Origin: Locusta migratoria
Lineage: Eukaryota > Arthropoda > Insecta > Orthoptera > Acrididae
NCBI GenBank assembly: GCA_026315105.1
Contig: CM048748.1
Span: 481,891,150-481,955,149 of the forward strand
Length of the DNA: 64,000 nucleotides
Reading direction: 5' to 3'
Each line of letters begins with the position of its first letter. Position 1 is the stretch's first letter. The notes below the pieces were generated by a model. That model searched no databases and had not been told where the DNA came from. It saw only the letters and a list, made by a program, of their open reading frames with translations. Below, in pieces: positions 1 to 11,100 of the stretch. Position numbers and translations under genes: made by a program.

Positions 1-655
1 CATGACACTTCAAAAGACTGCACAGTGTTTAAAACATCTGTCAAGGTCAGATTTTCCAGCTGTAGGGCACATTGGCACACTTCCCTATCTGGAGCAAGAC
101 AGACAATTGCATCCCAAACCATATTGTCCACATATGACTCCCTGTGGGTCGAAGTAATGAACATACATCTACAGCTAAGACCGTGCAGCTCTGCGGCCCA
201 TGCCCGATAGGACTGAGTGGGTTTCTTATGCGACCAGTAAAATTCAACCCACGCCGCAATAACATGCGTATGCAGGCAGTAATGGGCCGACAACAAACGA
301 CACATCTCATCAAAAGACAAAGCTGCCGGTTCCTTGTGAGGGGAGACCCACGGAAGAAATAAAGCCTTACACAATGCCAGGTCAGACACCCCGTACACAA
401 GGAAATGTTGACATAGCCTGTTTTCATAAGAGTCCCAATCTTCTAAAGAATCATCAAAGCCAGAAAAGGGAGGCGGAAATGCTGTAGTGGGAGACACAGA
501 ACTGGAATCAATCGCTGGCAGAGGAGCCGACTGCAACTGCGACACCAGAGAGTCAAAGCGGTCTGCCTTATCCGACACTATCGTATTTAACTGGTGAACG
601 GACTTAACCACAGTCTGCAGCGATTGCTGCAGGATTTGACCCCACAGGGGTAGCT
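1..655 (-). CDS. gag (capsid part) of a Ty3/Gypsy-type LTR retrotransposon, cut by the window edge
   Basis: A - strand frame stays open from about 655 to base 1 and leaves the window. It reads as a retroviral-type Gag with a Gln/Leu-rich N-terminal stretch, then PPFSGFDDSLEDWDSYENR, then RAWAAELHGLSCRCMF. The same RAWAAEL-GLSCRC block and a DxMVWD block occur on the - strand near 38760-38880, inside the better preserved Gypsy copy, so the two loci belong to one family. Gag would form the particle that packages element RNA. No ATG is found at the upstream end: a TGA lies in frame near 665, so the start is lost or frameshifted. The larger ORF at 47-427 on this strand is in a different frame and is not the gene. 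Family assignment is firm by the internal match; activity is unlikely. Confidence 0.6.
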
Positions 656-769
656 GAAAATCCGTCTTTCATTTTCGACCATCGTTCACGATGGAGCACA
701 CACCAATCCAAAACTACCATCATCGCCAGTTGTGTTATGACTAATAACACACCTATGCACGTTAAGCCA

Positions 770-1120
770 GTTACAATTGTCGCCAGGATCCTGAATCATC
801 CCATCAGAGTCTGATGAAATCCACTGCTACACACAACCACCCCCGTCCCAGCTATCGGTATCGTCTGGAGGCACAACCACGTTAGCGAGCACTGTGAGAA
901 TACAACTGAGGCGAAGTTCACGGCTGGCTCGGTGCCTCTCTCAAACTGCCGCGTGGCTGGCAGGGTGGTGCAGCGCGATAGTCCAGCCAGCACCGCACAG
1001 TGGCCAGTCCTGGTAACGGGCGGTGCGCTATTCAAACATATGTACCGTGCGTTACCACAAACAATCATAAAAAAATCACAAGTAATAGTTTTAGGCTGCT
1101 GTCAAAACCACAGTGAATAA
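770..1120 (-). other. possible primer-binding site and LTR of the Gypsy copy at 1-655
   Basis: On the - strand TGGCGACAATTGT (around 777-789) sits just upstream of gag, where the tRNA primer-binding site of a Gypsy element starts with TGG. Beyond it lies a GC-richer block (about 793-1115) without ORFs, which could be the 5' LTR. I cannot see a matching second LTR in the window, so the LTR limits are a guess. Confidence 0.3.
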
Positions 1121-2600
1121 ACTTACGTTATTTGGGTAAAAATATACTTAGGGGCAATGCCAAATTTCAACTCTTTATATGACAAGAGCCACCCGGATTT
1201 ATTTAATCTGAGTAATTAACATGTGATTTAATGAAGTCCATTGTGTCAATCTGAAGTACAGAAAGTTAATGTTATCGAAACCTCTCAAGGGTTACAGTGA
1301 CCATTTACACGCAACAGGTTGACTGATTAATTCCAACCTTTTAAAATATACTCCAGAAGCATTAGAATCAGTCATTTTGAGTGGTTCCCCCCCCCCCCTC
1401 CCCCCCCCCCCCTCCACCCCCCCACAGTCGCATTTGCAAGACCTGTGTCTTTATGGCCAGTAATAGTACATGGAGCTCTCCTCATTCACCTGTTGTAAGA
1501 CAAACCTTTTGATAGACAAGAATTTTTATAGATATTTTTATTCACTCATTACTTGTCAACTGTCTTTTTAATGTTGACACATAGCTGTAAAATTCTCTTA
1601 AAAGTATGATCTTGAACATGGTTGCTCAGTTTTCTTAATGATGGAACTGCAAATAAGGTGATAGAGATGCACATATGCAAATGAAATTTTACTGTATTCC
1701 TGTTATATATGTGCAAATTTCTCTATCCAAGGCATTAGTTTTATGTACATTATGATACTGAATTACTACTTTGATGTAGTCATTCCAACGTGATATCTGG
1801 TCTAAAATTTTATTTCTGCCTTAAGAGTATGTCACGGTGGCAATCTTCAGTAAAATCTTCTGGTTGTATCAGTGCCACATTGAATAAAATTCTCGAATTT
1901 CGACAGCAAACTCCACCATCATCAGGAGTTAACATCATTGACTGCTGGGGCTGGCATGGTGTTTTACTTATAGCAGTAACAATGTCTGAAGGCTAGAGAC
2001 GATACTGCAGTTACATATAGAGAACACCAAGATAGACTAACAATTCAGTGATTTTAACCACTGATGACAATGACAGAGTTGGTGTTGAAAGCTTGGTATT
2101 TTATTTTATGTGACACGGGATGTACACCAAGAAGGTTTTGACTGTAAAATTTGGTTTGGTGACTGATGATTTGGCATTTTTGGCAAATGTTCATCTCACA
2201 TTAATAATTTTCTTTCAATTCTACCACTGTCATTACTATTATCACTCTTACTTCATATTTCTTTTCTTTTTTCTCCCTCAATCAAATCCCTGGTATTCTG
2301 GCACTCCTTTCTAAATAATCCATATGTAGAGCTATTTGTCTTCTTTTTGGATCGGCATTTAACACCCATACAGTGCAGTGATGAGTACTACTGACTGCAA
2401 AGATGATGCAGTGTGCTGCAACTGACATGACAGAAAAGACAGGCAAAACTGAAAAAGATAGGTAAATAATGCAACCTTATCTCAGCCCTTTTGTGATATT
2501 AAGAGTAATCCATACCATATTAGCTCTGTCCATATCAAACATAATTTATACATATTATAAAACAAAGTCCAAATTTATGATACGAATATTATAGACGAAA
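1121..2600. other. no gene seen; low-complexity and unassigned sequence
   Basis: AT-rich sequence without a convincing coding region. It contains an imperfect C-run (1387-1423). Around 2060-2100 lies a CTGATGA...GAAAGC block resembling the motif at the PLE ends, so 1780-2120 may be an eroded retroelement end. Short ORFs here look random. Confidence 0.4.
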
Positions 2601-2687
2601 AATTCCTAGCAGGAAATATATATATATAAAAATAGATGAAGATTACTCACCAGGCAAAGGAGCATAGGTGGTGATAGTAGCACAAAT

Positions 2688-2729
<42 letters not shown>

Positions 2730-3245
2730 TGCAAGCTTTTGCAACCCAGTTGCTTCTTCAGGCAGAAGGGAAGGAGAGGGAAAGGAAATGGTGAGGGTTT
2801 TAAGAGAGGGGGTAAGGAGCCATTCCAATCCCGGGAGAGGAAAGACTTACCCTGGGGGAAGAAAAGGAAGGTAAACAAATACACACACACCCACACATTT
2901 ACGCAGACGCAAACACACCTAGGCAGACATACTGTAGAAAGATATTGTAGGCTGTCTACAGTATGTCTGCCTAGGTGTGTTTGCATAAATGTGTGGGTGT
3001 GTGTGTATTTCTTACCTTCCTTTTCTTCCCCCAGGGTAAGTCTTTCCTCTCCCGGGATTGGAATGGCTCCTTACCCCCTCTCTTAAAACCCTCATCATTT
3101 CCTTTCCCTCTCCTTCTCTTCTGCCTGAAGAAGCGACTGGGTTGTGATAGCTTGCATTTGTGTGTATGTGTGTGTGTTTTATTTGTGCTACTATCACCAC
3201 CTGTGCTCCTTCGCCTGGTGAGTAATCTTCATCATATATATATGT
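2600..3245. mobile_element. palindromic Penelope-type end, B-type arms, no coding region
   Basis: Two arms of about 300 bp face each other around a centre near 2945. The left arm starts at GATGAAGATTACTCACC (about 2636) and the right arm ends with its reverse complement (about 3215-3232). Each arm has a CA/TG microsatellite, a CTGAAGAAGC...GCTTG motif, a block with GTTTTAAGAGAGGG, and GGTAAGT and GGTGAGT motifs. The same arms occur at 56.96, 60.06, 61.08, 61.69 and 62.58 kb, in places next to PLE reverse transcriptase or endonuclease coding pieces. I therefore infer a non-autonomous PLE derivative. The arms could fold into a long hairpin RNA. Confidence 0.65.
2693..2727. repeat. (CA)n microsatellite inside a PLE arm
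   Basis: Uninterrupted CA dinucleotides, about 17 units. A shorter TG tract sits at the mirror position near 3160-3178. Confidence 0.9.
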
Positions 3246-3792
3246 CTATAGGTCTGTCCTTGGTAAACTCAAAGACTACTTAACAGGTTTTCATATAGTT
3301 TTCACCAGTGGATGGTGTGATTTATGAGGAAGGGTTAGGTGTATAATTCACTGAGGTGCATTGTAATTGGTGGGTGTAGTAAGCAAAAATACCCAATATA
3401 CGAACTTTACCATACATGAGGAAAATAGATTTATTGTTTCATAATATGATACTTGCATGTTTAGACATTCAGGATTAATATCAGTTAAGACATGGCAATG
3501 TGTAATACTGATGTATAACATATACGTTTTTCAGATGTCAAAAATTGATGTTTGAGGCAAGAGAATGGTAGTTATGAAAAGAATGAAGTTTGTATAGCGT
3601 TGGACTGCAAGAGATATGTTTTTCAAAGAGTTTGAGAATTATTTGTGGATCATTGAATGTATCCCATGTATATGTCAGTCTTTGACAAACCTAATAACTA
3701 CGGAACAGGTTTTCATACGGTTTTCACCAATGGACTGTGTGAGATATGAGGAAAGGGTGGGTACATAATTCTTTAAGATGTGTAACAGTGGG
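3243..3792 (+). repeat. pair of diverged direct repeats (about 3243-3375 and 3672-3792)
   Basis: Both copies share ACAGGTTTTCATA-GGTTTTCACCA-TGGA, then GTG-GAT-TATGAGGAA and a GTA-ATAATTC block in the same order and strand. The copies are clearly old and carry no ORF. The B-type palindrome ends right at the first copy, so it may have inserted next to or into it. The stretch between the copies shows no gene. Confidence 0.5.
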
Positions 3793-3959
3793 TGAAAATG
3801 GCAATCAAAAACCCACCAAATACTCATATAGAACAATAGTTGCAGCTCAGTTTGCAGATCGCATGACTGCTTTCACAGGTTGCTCTGTCTTTCATGGGAT
3901 AAGAGATGCCTGCAACAGAACTGGAGTAGGTGGTGGTGGTATGATTAATTGGTCAGGGC

Positions 3960-4445
3960 TTACATTTGGATCTATTGCAGGGGTATGTGAGACAAGGGAT
4001 TTGGAGCTGGGATGGGATAAGCATGGACAAAGATATTGCATAGGTTTGGTGGGCAGCAGAATACTGCTGAGGGAGTGGCGTATAGATATAGTAAGTAGAA
4101 ATTTCTCATTTCAGGACAGTATGAGAGGTAGTTGAAACCTTGGCGGTAGAGAAAGATGTTTTGAAATAAAATCATGAGTCATTGTACAGCCAGTGGATTG
4201 ACAATTTTTTCGTTAATCTCCATTTCCTGGATAAACATAAACATGGCATAAACGTGACGATGGAGTGGCTGAAGATGGTGGTTGTGTGCCTATAGATATC
4301 TGAGTGATTGTGTAAATGTATGTGTTTCTTTTTCTGCTGAAGGACAAGGCTAAAAATTTATGTGAATGTGATTGTGTATTTTTCATCCCTGTCAGCAATT
4401 CAGTGAGCCTCTTTACAGTGAACTGTTATCTATTCTCCGTTATTG
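3960..4445. mobile_element. Penelope-like element relic with opposed coding and end pieces
   Basis: On the - strand 3975-4140 translates to a fragment with CPEMRN...FCCPPNLCNIFVHAYPIP, matching the linker before the GIY-YIG endonuclease of other PLE copies here (CFRCPSNYHNLLVHPYEIPK at 17.4 kb). From 4200 to 4445 the sequence is a right-hand PLE end on the + strand, with GCTGAAGGACAAGGCTAAAAA and the block GTCAG-CAATTCAGTGAGCCTCTTTACAGTGA. That block is the mirror of the left ends at 18.72 and 53.77 kb (D-type). Heavily mutated and not coding. Confidence 0.5.
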
Positions 4446-5059
4446 ACATCCCAATCGAATTTATCAGTGTTAAATAAAAGATGACTGTTTATCAACCCTG
4501 GAGCATGTGTATAATTACCCATGAGAAAAGCAGTCATTTTAAGTCTATGGAATTACTTACATTTATGCCCATTTCATCCCCTTATTACTGCACAGTTATG
4601 AAATCATGGCCACATTTGATCTAGATATTGCTGGGACATTAGATTTTAATTCTCCTTTCATCCACTTAAGAAACGAATTCACTCCGGATGTAAGAAATGT
4701 TTTAATTTCTTATCCTCAACGACACAATGTTTCCTCAAAGTGGGGTATTGTGACATTGATGTCCTACCTTCACAAAATGTTATGCTGTGTCTTAAAAATA
4801 TTGTTTGGTGTATGTAAGTGATAGGTATGTGTATACTGCATAGTTCCATGTTTGTATTGTTAATAGTAAGTGAGAGGGTTAAAATTAATACTGTTACAGT
4901 GGATACTCCTAAGTAAAAGTAACAGAGCAGCATAACTTCAAGACCTTACTTAATGGATAAGTTGCCACTGTCACTATCATGTTCTTAGGGGTCATGAAAT
5001 ATTGCAGATTATTTTGAATTAATCCAAGGGCACTGATAAATGCTCTGACAATCTAGCAA

Positions 5060-5317
5060 CTATACTTCTAGCTTGAAGTTGAACTCAACTCCAGGATCTA
5101 AATCAGCTTCTACCTTGTGAATAAACAATTGTATCAATTTTAGAGAGGCCTCCAGGACATCATGATCTTCTCTTCTATTGCCTTGATTTGAGTTAGCTGG
5201 TAGATTACCAGCCAAAATATCAGAAAAGAAATCCATGATGGCTAGACAACTGTCCACCTTATAGTCTGAAAAATCATTTATTTTTATTAACAATAGCTGT
5301 GAAGCTAGGAACTGCAA
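5060..5317 (-). CDS. unidentified short ORF, possibly a transposon remnant
   Basis: About 85 codons on the - strand, with balanced, protein-like composition and few low-complexity runs (for example MDFFSDILAGNLP and DHDVLEASLKLIQLFIHKVE). It ends in a proper stop. I do not recognise a family. The flanking - strand text (to about 5560) also contains protein-like pieces in shifting frames, which suggests the eroded end of a DNA transposon rather than a host exon. No function is assigned. Confidence 0.2.
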   Translation of the reverse strand: MQFLASQLLLIKINDFSDYKVDSCLAIMDFFSDILAGNLPANSNQGNRREDHDVLEASLKLIQLFIHKVEADLDPGVEFNFKLEV

Positions 5318-5603
5318 ATTTTTCTTGCTCTTTCTTGTGAGTATATAAGATTTTCTTTATAAATTGTTGGCTTCAGTTTTATTACACTTATTAAAATATT
5401 CTGGGCCATAGTGTCATGGGTGAATGAATTGTTTCCAAAAACTCAATTTTTCATCTCCATCAGCAGAGGATACCTTCGAGGGATTGTCTGCTGCAGAAGT
5501 TCATTTCCTTTGTCAAATGCTCTCTACTGATAATTCCTCATGGTGGAAGTTGACAGTGATAGCAGACATCAGAAACTGATAATGACAAAATGTGCTAAAG
5601 TTT

Positions 5604-5610
<7 letters not shown>

Positions 5611-5635
<25 letters not shown>
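5611..5635. repeat. (GA)n microsatellite
   Basis: Twelve or so GA units preceded by a short A-run. Confidence 0.9.
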
Positions 5636-6199
5636 TCACACATTTGTTTGAATGGACACGGAAGTGAACTTGTGTTGTAGTCGGTGGCGGGCCAGGTACT
5701 ATTCAAATATTCATTCAGCAACAACCATGTTGAACATGTCCTTCACATATGGAACAAAACCTTTGGATTTCTCCAAAACAATCCATTTCACTGCATCCTA
5801 ATGGTCCATAATATTTTAGTAACTATGGCATTTCAGGCTGTGAAAGTTTTACATTTTATAATTCAATATCATTAGTATTGGTACTGCCTAATATTTGTGT
5901 TGAAATAAAGTAACATTGGTGAATCAATCCAAGAAACAATTAAAGTCAATGCCACAGATTTACAAACATTATTAGTGAATGTTCAGGCAGTCCATTGCAT
6001 ATGAATATTATTTTGTCATGCAAATTTTTATTCTGGTAATTTATTCTGCAAACATGTTACTGCTAATTATATTGAGCATTAAATATATTTAGTTTAAGTT
6101 CTCTCTTCATCAGGTGAATCTTCATAAATTATCATTTTTCGTATATTATTAAGGATCTTTTGACATATTTTATGCTATCCTCATTCAAAATAAGTATTT

Positions 6200-6752
6200 A
6201 TATTTATATTGTTCAAAAGAGATAGATTGGCTGGGCAGTACTTACCTTTGTGCTGTACCACCGATAGTAACACAAATGAAGAAACAGAAAAAAAGGGTGA
6301 ACTTTCCGAACACAGTTTCTTCATCAGGTGGGAGTGAAGGGAAGAAGAAAGGATGGGATTGGAAGGGAAAGGTAATTCACGACCTAGGTCATGCAGGTGG
6401 TGTTTCAGGAGTGTGGACATCAGAGATACTGCATGTATGCAGTATCTCTGACGTCCACACTCCCGAAACACCACCTGCATGACCAAGGTCATGAATTTCA
6501 TGAGATACATGCAGTATCTCTGATGTCCACACTCCTGAAACACCACCTGCATGACCTAGTTCGTGAATTACCTTTCCCTTCCATTCCCATCCTTTCTTCT
6601 TCCCTTCTCTCCCACCTGATGAAGGAACTGTGTTCCAATAGCTTGTCCTTTTTGTCCCCTTTTTTTCTATTTCTTCATTTGTGTTACTATCGGCAGTACA
6701 GCACAAAGGTAAGTACTGGCCAGCCAATCTATCTCGTTTGAACAATATTTAT
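6200..6752. mobile_element. palindromic Penelope-type element, E-type arms, with a duplicated loop
   Basis: The left arm (from TTGTTCAAAAGAGATAGATTGG near 6208) and right arm (ending CCAATCTATCTCGTTTGAACAA near 6747) are inverted copies of about 250 bp. Each carries CTTACCTTTGTGCTGTAC or its reverse and a CTGATGAAG...GAAAG-type motif. The central module GCAGGTGGTGTTTCAGGAGTGTGG occurs three times (about 6390-6436, 6437-6486 inverted, 6508-6560 inverted), so the centre has an extra copy. A 12-bp AT-rich match (6197-6208 and 6788-6799) could be a target duplication but is weak. Confidence 0.6.
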
Positions 6753-6956
6753 CATCTCTGAGGAGAATTTTCATCATTAATTGAATTTTTATATTTATAC
6801 TGATATTACTTTAACAAACTGTGTTATCTGTTTATTACACACTGTTCATTTTGCTTAATCTCTTTTAATTATTTGCTATACACTTAGAGAGACAGTTTTA
6901 GGAGAATAAAATATGCATGTTGTATGTTATTACCCACACTTGGAAAGGCACTGAAG

Positions 6957-7102
6957 AGAATCATTCATATCAATGTCAAATATGTAGCTTCCTCACTTCA
7001 CACCAAGAATTCTTGAATAATCTTCACATAGAATCATTCATATCAATGTCAAATATATAGATTCCTCACTTCACACCTAGAATTCTTGAATAATCTTCAC
7101 AT
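6957..7102 (+). repeat. 73-bp tandem duplication
   Basis: Two head-to-tail copies (6957-7029 and 7030-7102) starting AGAATCATTCATATC and ending AATCTTCACAT, differing at three or so positions. No ORF and no recognisable element. Confidence 0.85.
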
Positions 7103-7475
7103 ATTGCTATAGAATGACATATATCTATTTTTGTTTGTGTGTTTGTGGCCCTGTATTATTTTTAATTATATTTGTTGTGCCCTTATATAATTTATTTCAC
7201 TAAATGCCTCCATACTAAATTTACTGGAAAATTATTTAGGAAAAACATTATGCGTCCTTCCTTTCTGTCTCTTTTTCTATCACAGGGTTACTAAGCTGTG
7301 GGTGCTCTTGCATGCATGTGGTTGTGGCAATAAATAAACGAATTTCTACAGGACAACGAATGAACTCACATGACAATCTCAAGAATTTCAAGTAGCATCA
7401 ATTGCTAGTGCTCATTGAATGTTAACTCATTAACAAGCAAGCTAACTAACATATGTTTTTACCTTTAATTTATAG

Positions 7476-7509
7476 ACAATAATCCAGTGGAGCTCGAGGA
7501 GAGAGAAAA
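7476..7509 (+). CDS. candidate 34-nt internal exon 1 of an unidentified host gene
   Basis: A polypyrimidine stretch and TTTATAG precede 7476, and GTAAGTG follows 7509. The exon completes a split codon with two bases, reads N-N-P-V-E-L-E-E-R-E, and leaves two bases (AA). The exon at 26012 starts with exactly the one base needed (C, giving Asn), and its frame is open throughout. Phase fit plus consensus sites is the evidence; a 34-nt exon alone would be weak. The acidic, hydrophilic product is not recognised. No upstream exon could be identified. Confidence 0.45.
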
Positions 7510-7826
7510 GTAAGTGTCCAGTATGCTTTATTAACTTCCTCTGGCAAAAAAAGAAAAATGAAGAAATATAGATAGACCTTTAAATTTCTCATTTAAAAGT
7601 ATGATTGTGGGAACTGTTCCGTTACTCACATTAAGAACAGGTGAAGGACAGAATATGCTATAGTTTGAGAAATAGATTTGTATGAATGTTCTAAGAATTG
7701 ATGTTTCTCGTAGATGAAGTTATTGTAGATTACAGAGAACATTTTAAGTGAATTTTCAAATTTGTTACTTTCCATCAGATGCACACCAAAATCACAAGAT
7801 CCTCCAGACCCATTTTTAAAACTATA

Positions 7827-8126
7827 AAAATCTTACTTCATAGTAATAGGACAGCTTACAACTCACCACAAAAGTGTGAAGACTAACTGCAACAGGCATA
7901 AAAAAGTACTCACAGATACAACACAACCATCATTTTTGGCTGCCACACTTGAATGCTCCTATTTCTGAAGAAGGCAATGGCCAATAGCTGAAAGTGTTGT
8001 ATGTGTGTGTCTTTTTTATATGCCTGTTGCAGTTTGTCATCATGTCTTTGTGGTGAGTTGTAAACTGTCCTATTACTTTATTGTTAATTCCAACCTGGAC
8101 TTTCCCCTCATTCAAAATCTTACTTC
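7827..8126. mobile_element. hairpin retroelement, C-type, with 13-bp target duplication
   Basis: The element spans 7840-8113 between direct repeats AAAATCTTACTTC (7827-7839 and 8114-8126). Inside, AGTAATAGGACAG-TTACAACTCACC faces GGTGAGTTGTAAACTGTCCTATTACT, and a CTGAAGAAGGCAATGGCC motif sits in the right half. The right end AATTCCAACCTGGACTTTCC is not part of the inverted repeat and is shared with the elements at 25188 and 58373, so it marks a fixed 3' end. There is no coding capacity. Confidence 0.75.
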
Positions 8127-11100
8127 TTTGTATAACTTTATAACTTGCACTTAGTAAGAAACTGATGCTTTATATCTTGATCTTCATACATCATAAGCTC
8201 CATAACCTTAAGAGCAGTTAAGGTCCTTTAATTGTATTTTACTCTTTAGTGCACTATTTTCCTGATTAAATTTGTTAGCTAACAATAATTATTGTGCACA
8301 TAGCATGTCTTTTTGAGGTTTTAATTGGAACTACAGTAGCAAGACAAATATTTGAAAACATTTATTGTACTATGAAACATGCACTATTGTTGGCTACTAC
8401 CACATACCGTACTCCCCATGTTGTTTGACATTCATGACATATAATTAATACAGTAGAAAAGGTAAAGTATGCAGTTGCTTTGAATTGTTTGATTTTTTTC
8501 CCATAACACTCAGGAAATTAATTGTGCAGGCTTTAAGCAGATAAGTATCTTCTGTTTTATTTAAAGTAAGTATATATTGGTTATCATATGGAAAATTTCC
8601 TTATTCAGAGGTGGATTGGCTTTACTTGTATTCATTATTTCTGCCAGCATAATACAAATTTCAGGGACAAATACGGTATTCTTTCTGAAAAGCATATTGT
8701 AGTGGAGTAGTGTGACATGCATAAATGAAAGCATGGTGTTTTTTTACAGTTTCAGGTTAAGCTTTTTTTTTTATCAAATGCTGGTATTAATTTATTTCTA
8801 GTATTTATCCATGTAGCCAGTCTGCCCCTGATTATTACTAACCAGAATGCCGCACATGCTTGTACCCTATTTTGTTCGTTATATCTGTCCTCAAAAATTT
8901 CTGATTTAATTTTGTGTTTGCTTGTTCCATTACACTTTCTACCTGAAGTTAATACACCGCAGATTGTTACATTAAAAATGCCACTCATACCAGTCTTACG
9001 TTAATAATTATCCAAAGTGATTTCTATGAATTCAGGCAGTCTTGAGGTAATTTAATGCTGTGAACGCCCTTGGATAATCAGTTTCATTTTTGCACATGAC
9101 CAGGTGTATTCATCTGGTTCATAGCTTCGAAATTTGTTCTAGTATAATCAGAAAGTGGTTTTGCAATAATTCACTAGTTGTTGGTTAATTTTTCACTTGT
9201 TTTAATTCACAACTTTAGAATCTTCACAATCTGTGGCACATGTCAAGAGACAGATCGGCATAAATAGTTTGTATGTGAATTGTACATCTGACATTGCAGT
9301 AGTATATTATTGGATAAATAAATTGTACCAAATGTATAGCCCAAAAAATTATGTATAAAAACTAACGAGTGTTCCATATAGTTCTTTAACTGTTTACATA
9401 ACATCCAAAAATGTTATTCTTGTATTTAGCATATCTTTATTTACATGAGTCAGAAGCCATAAAAACCTCTACATCAGATAACAGTACAATATTGTAGGGA
9501 TTTATATATATAGTACATAATGACCTAAATTATCTTTGTCCAGATTTGGGCAACAGTACCTAACTGCATTGATTCTAGTCCACATTAGCTCTTCATGGCT
9601 GCATGATTCAGGGGAGCCGGGACAGTTCTACGCATGATCCATTGTCTGTTCACTTTCACATTCATACTGTATCAATTTTTCAAAAGTTCCTCTTTACCAA
9701 CACCTGATCTTAGCCTGTCCAATAATCTACAGATGAACTAATCTTAAATACCTCCAGGTGATGGATACTAAGAGGTTTCATAAAGTTTGAAGTTGGTCTT
9801 GTTAGGTGCACACAGTCTTTCTCTGGCAGCAAGAGTAGACATAATCAATGCTGATCTTAAACTGAGGAAATCTCTTTTGTATTTTAATCTAGTTTTTGGT
9901 GGTTGTTGGGCAGGGAGAGGTTGTAAAGGATATTGTCCAGCCCTTTTCTTTCCCTGTCTGTAGCTACTTTATAACTCACTTAAAGGGGTGTAATACCTGC
10001 CAACAAGTAAACTACTGCATGGCTGCAGGTTTTGGTTTCAGGGATAGAATATGCTGTGTCGTGCTTGCATACTGTCCAGGAGAGAAATGGAGTGCCATGG
10101 TGGAGATTGTGATGACTTGATGCTGGACTCTTCAGTTACTGCTAGTTTGTGAAATGAGTCAAAGGTATTTAATGCAGTGGTTTTGGGTTTATTGCTGTAC
10201 ACCTCGTCTTTAATATATCCTACCAAAAAGGAGTCTCATGTGTTCAGATGTGGAGAATTTGGCTCATGCCCGTGGCCTCTCAGTACCTCAGAGCCATAAT
10301 ACCATCCCTAGAGAGCTCCTCAAGGACATCAAACACTCCTGGTTCGATGGGGTTAAATTCTGTCTTGAATGAACCACATATTGTTGAAATTAGGGTCACT
10401 TTGGATAATGGGGATGAAAAGTCTTACAACACCTTCACATAATGTTTGGTAGTCACCATTGCATAAAGAATATTGTACTAATTCTTCTATGACTAGACAT
10501 TGCACGCCACACACTCACCTGTGAAGGCTAAAGAGATTTCCTAACCATAAAATGTAGATTCTCTGTCCCCATGTGTGCTAATTGTGATTATTTGTGAAGC
10601 CAACCAAAAGAAACAGGTATCATTGCTAAATCGAAGAATATTCACATGTGCCCACTTATCCCCAACATGCCCTGTGGCCACTCATACAATTTGATCCTTG
10701 TCCTGGAGCCATTCAAGGACTGCTGTGTGGAAAATTTCTTTCCCCATGTGTCTGCTGCAAATAAGTTCCTCAGTTGTCTAGAGATTGTGATCTGTCATCA
10801 TTGTTGATTTTTCCCTCCTCCGTCAGTGTCACCCATATCTATGTGGCCTTTGTCAAATTTTGGGCATAATTTCATTATGGATGAATTGACATTGTGTCTT
10901 GTCAGTGTATCAGCAGACTTTCTTTGTGATTCTGTATGCAGTTAAGTATTTATTCCATAATAATTGTACTGTTCTCCATATGTCAACTTTTGTTGGACGT
11001 TTACAGTTGCTGAATTATCTCTCTCTCACACACACACTAGGATACAACAGAACTGTGATTATAGGAAACCTGCAGCATGTCCTCTCTTCTGATACTGTTT

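Larger units (their letters stand above)
4446..6190. other. no clear gene; unassigned, AT-rich
   Basis: Apart from a short - strand ORF (5060-5317) and a GA tract (5611-5635), nothing is supported here. The ORF at 4606-4821 lacks recognisable motifs and convincing splice sites. Confidence 0.4.

Noticed and set aside
47..427. - strand ORF of 126 codons
   Set aside because: It is in a different frame from the gag text that matches the Gypsy copy at 38.8 kb; a shadow of gag.
2606..2986. ORFs rich in Val-Cys or Thr-His repeats at 2.6-3.3, 61.0-61.6 and 62.5-62.9 kb
   Set aside because: These are translations of CA/TG microsatellites in PLE ends, not proteins.
9590..10880. Possible transposase or LINE relic
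   Set aside because: Protein-like fragments are too broken for me to assign a family, so no feature is claimed beyond the interval note.
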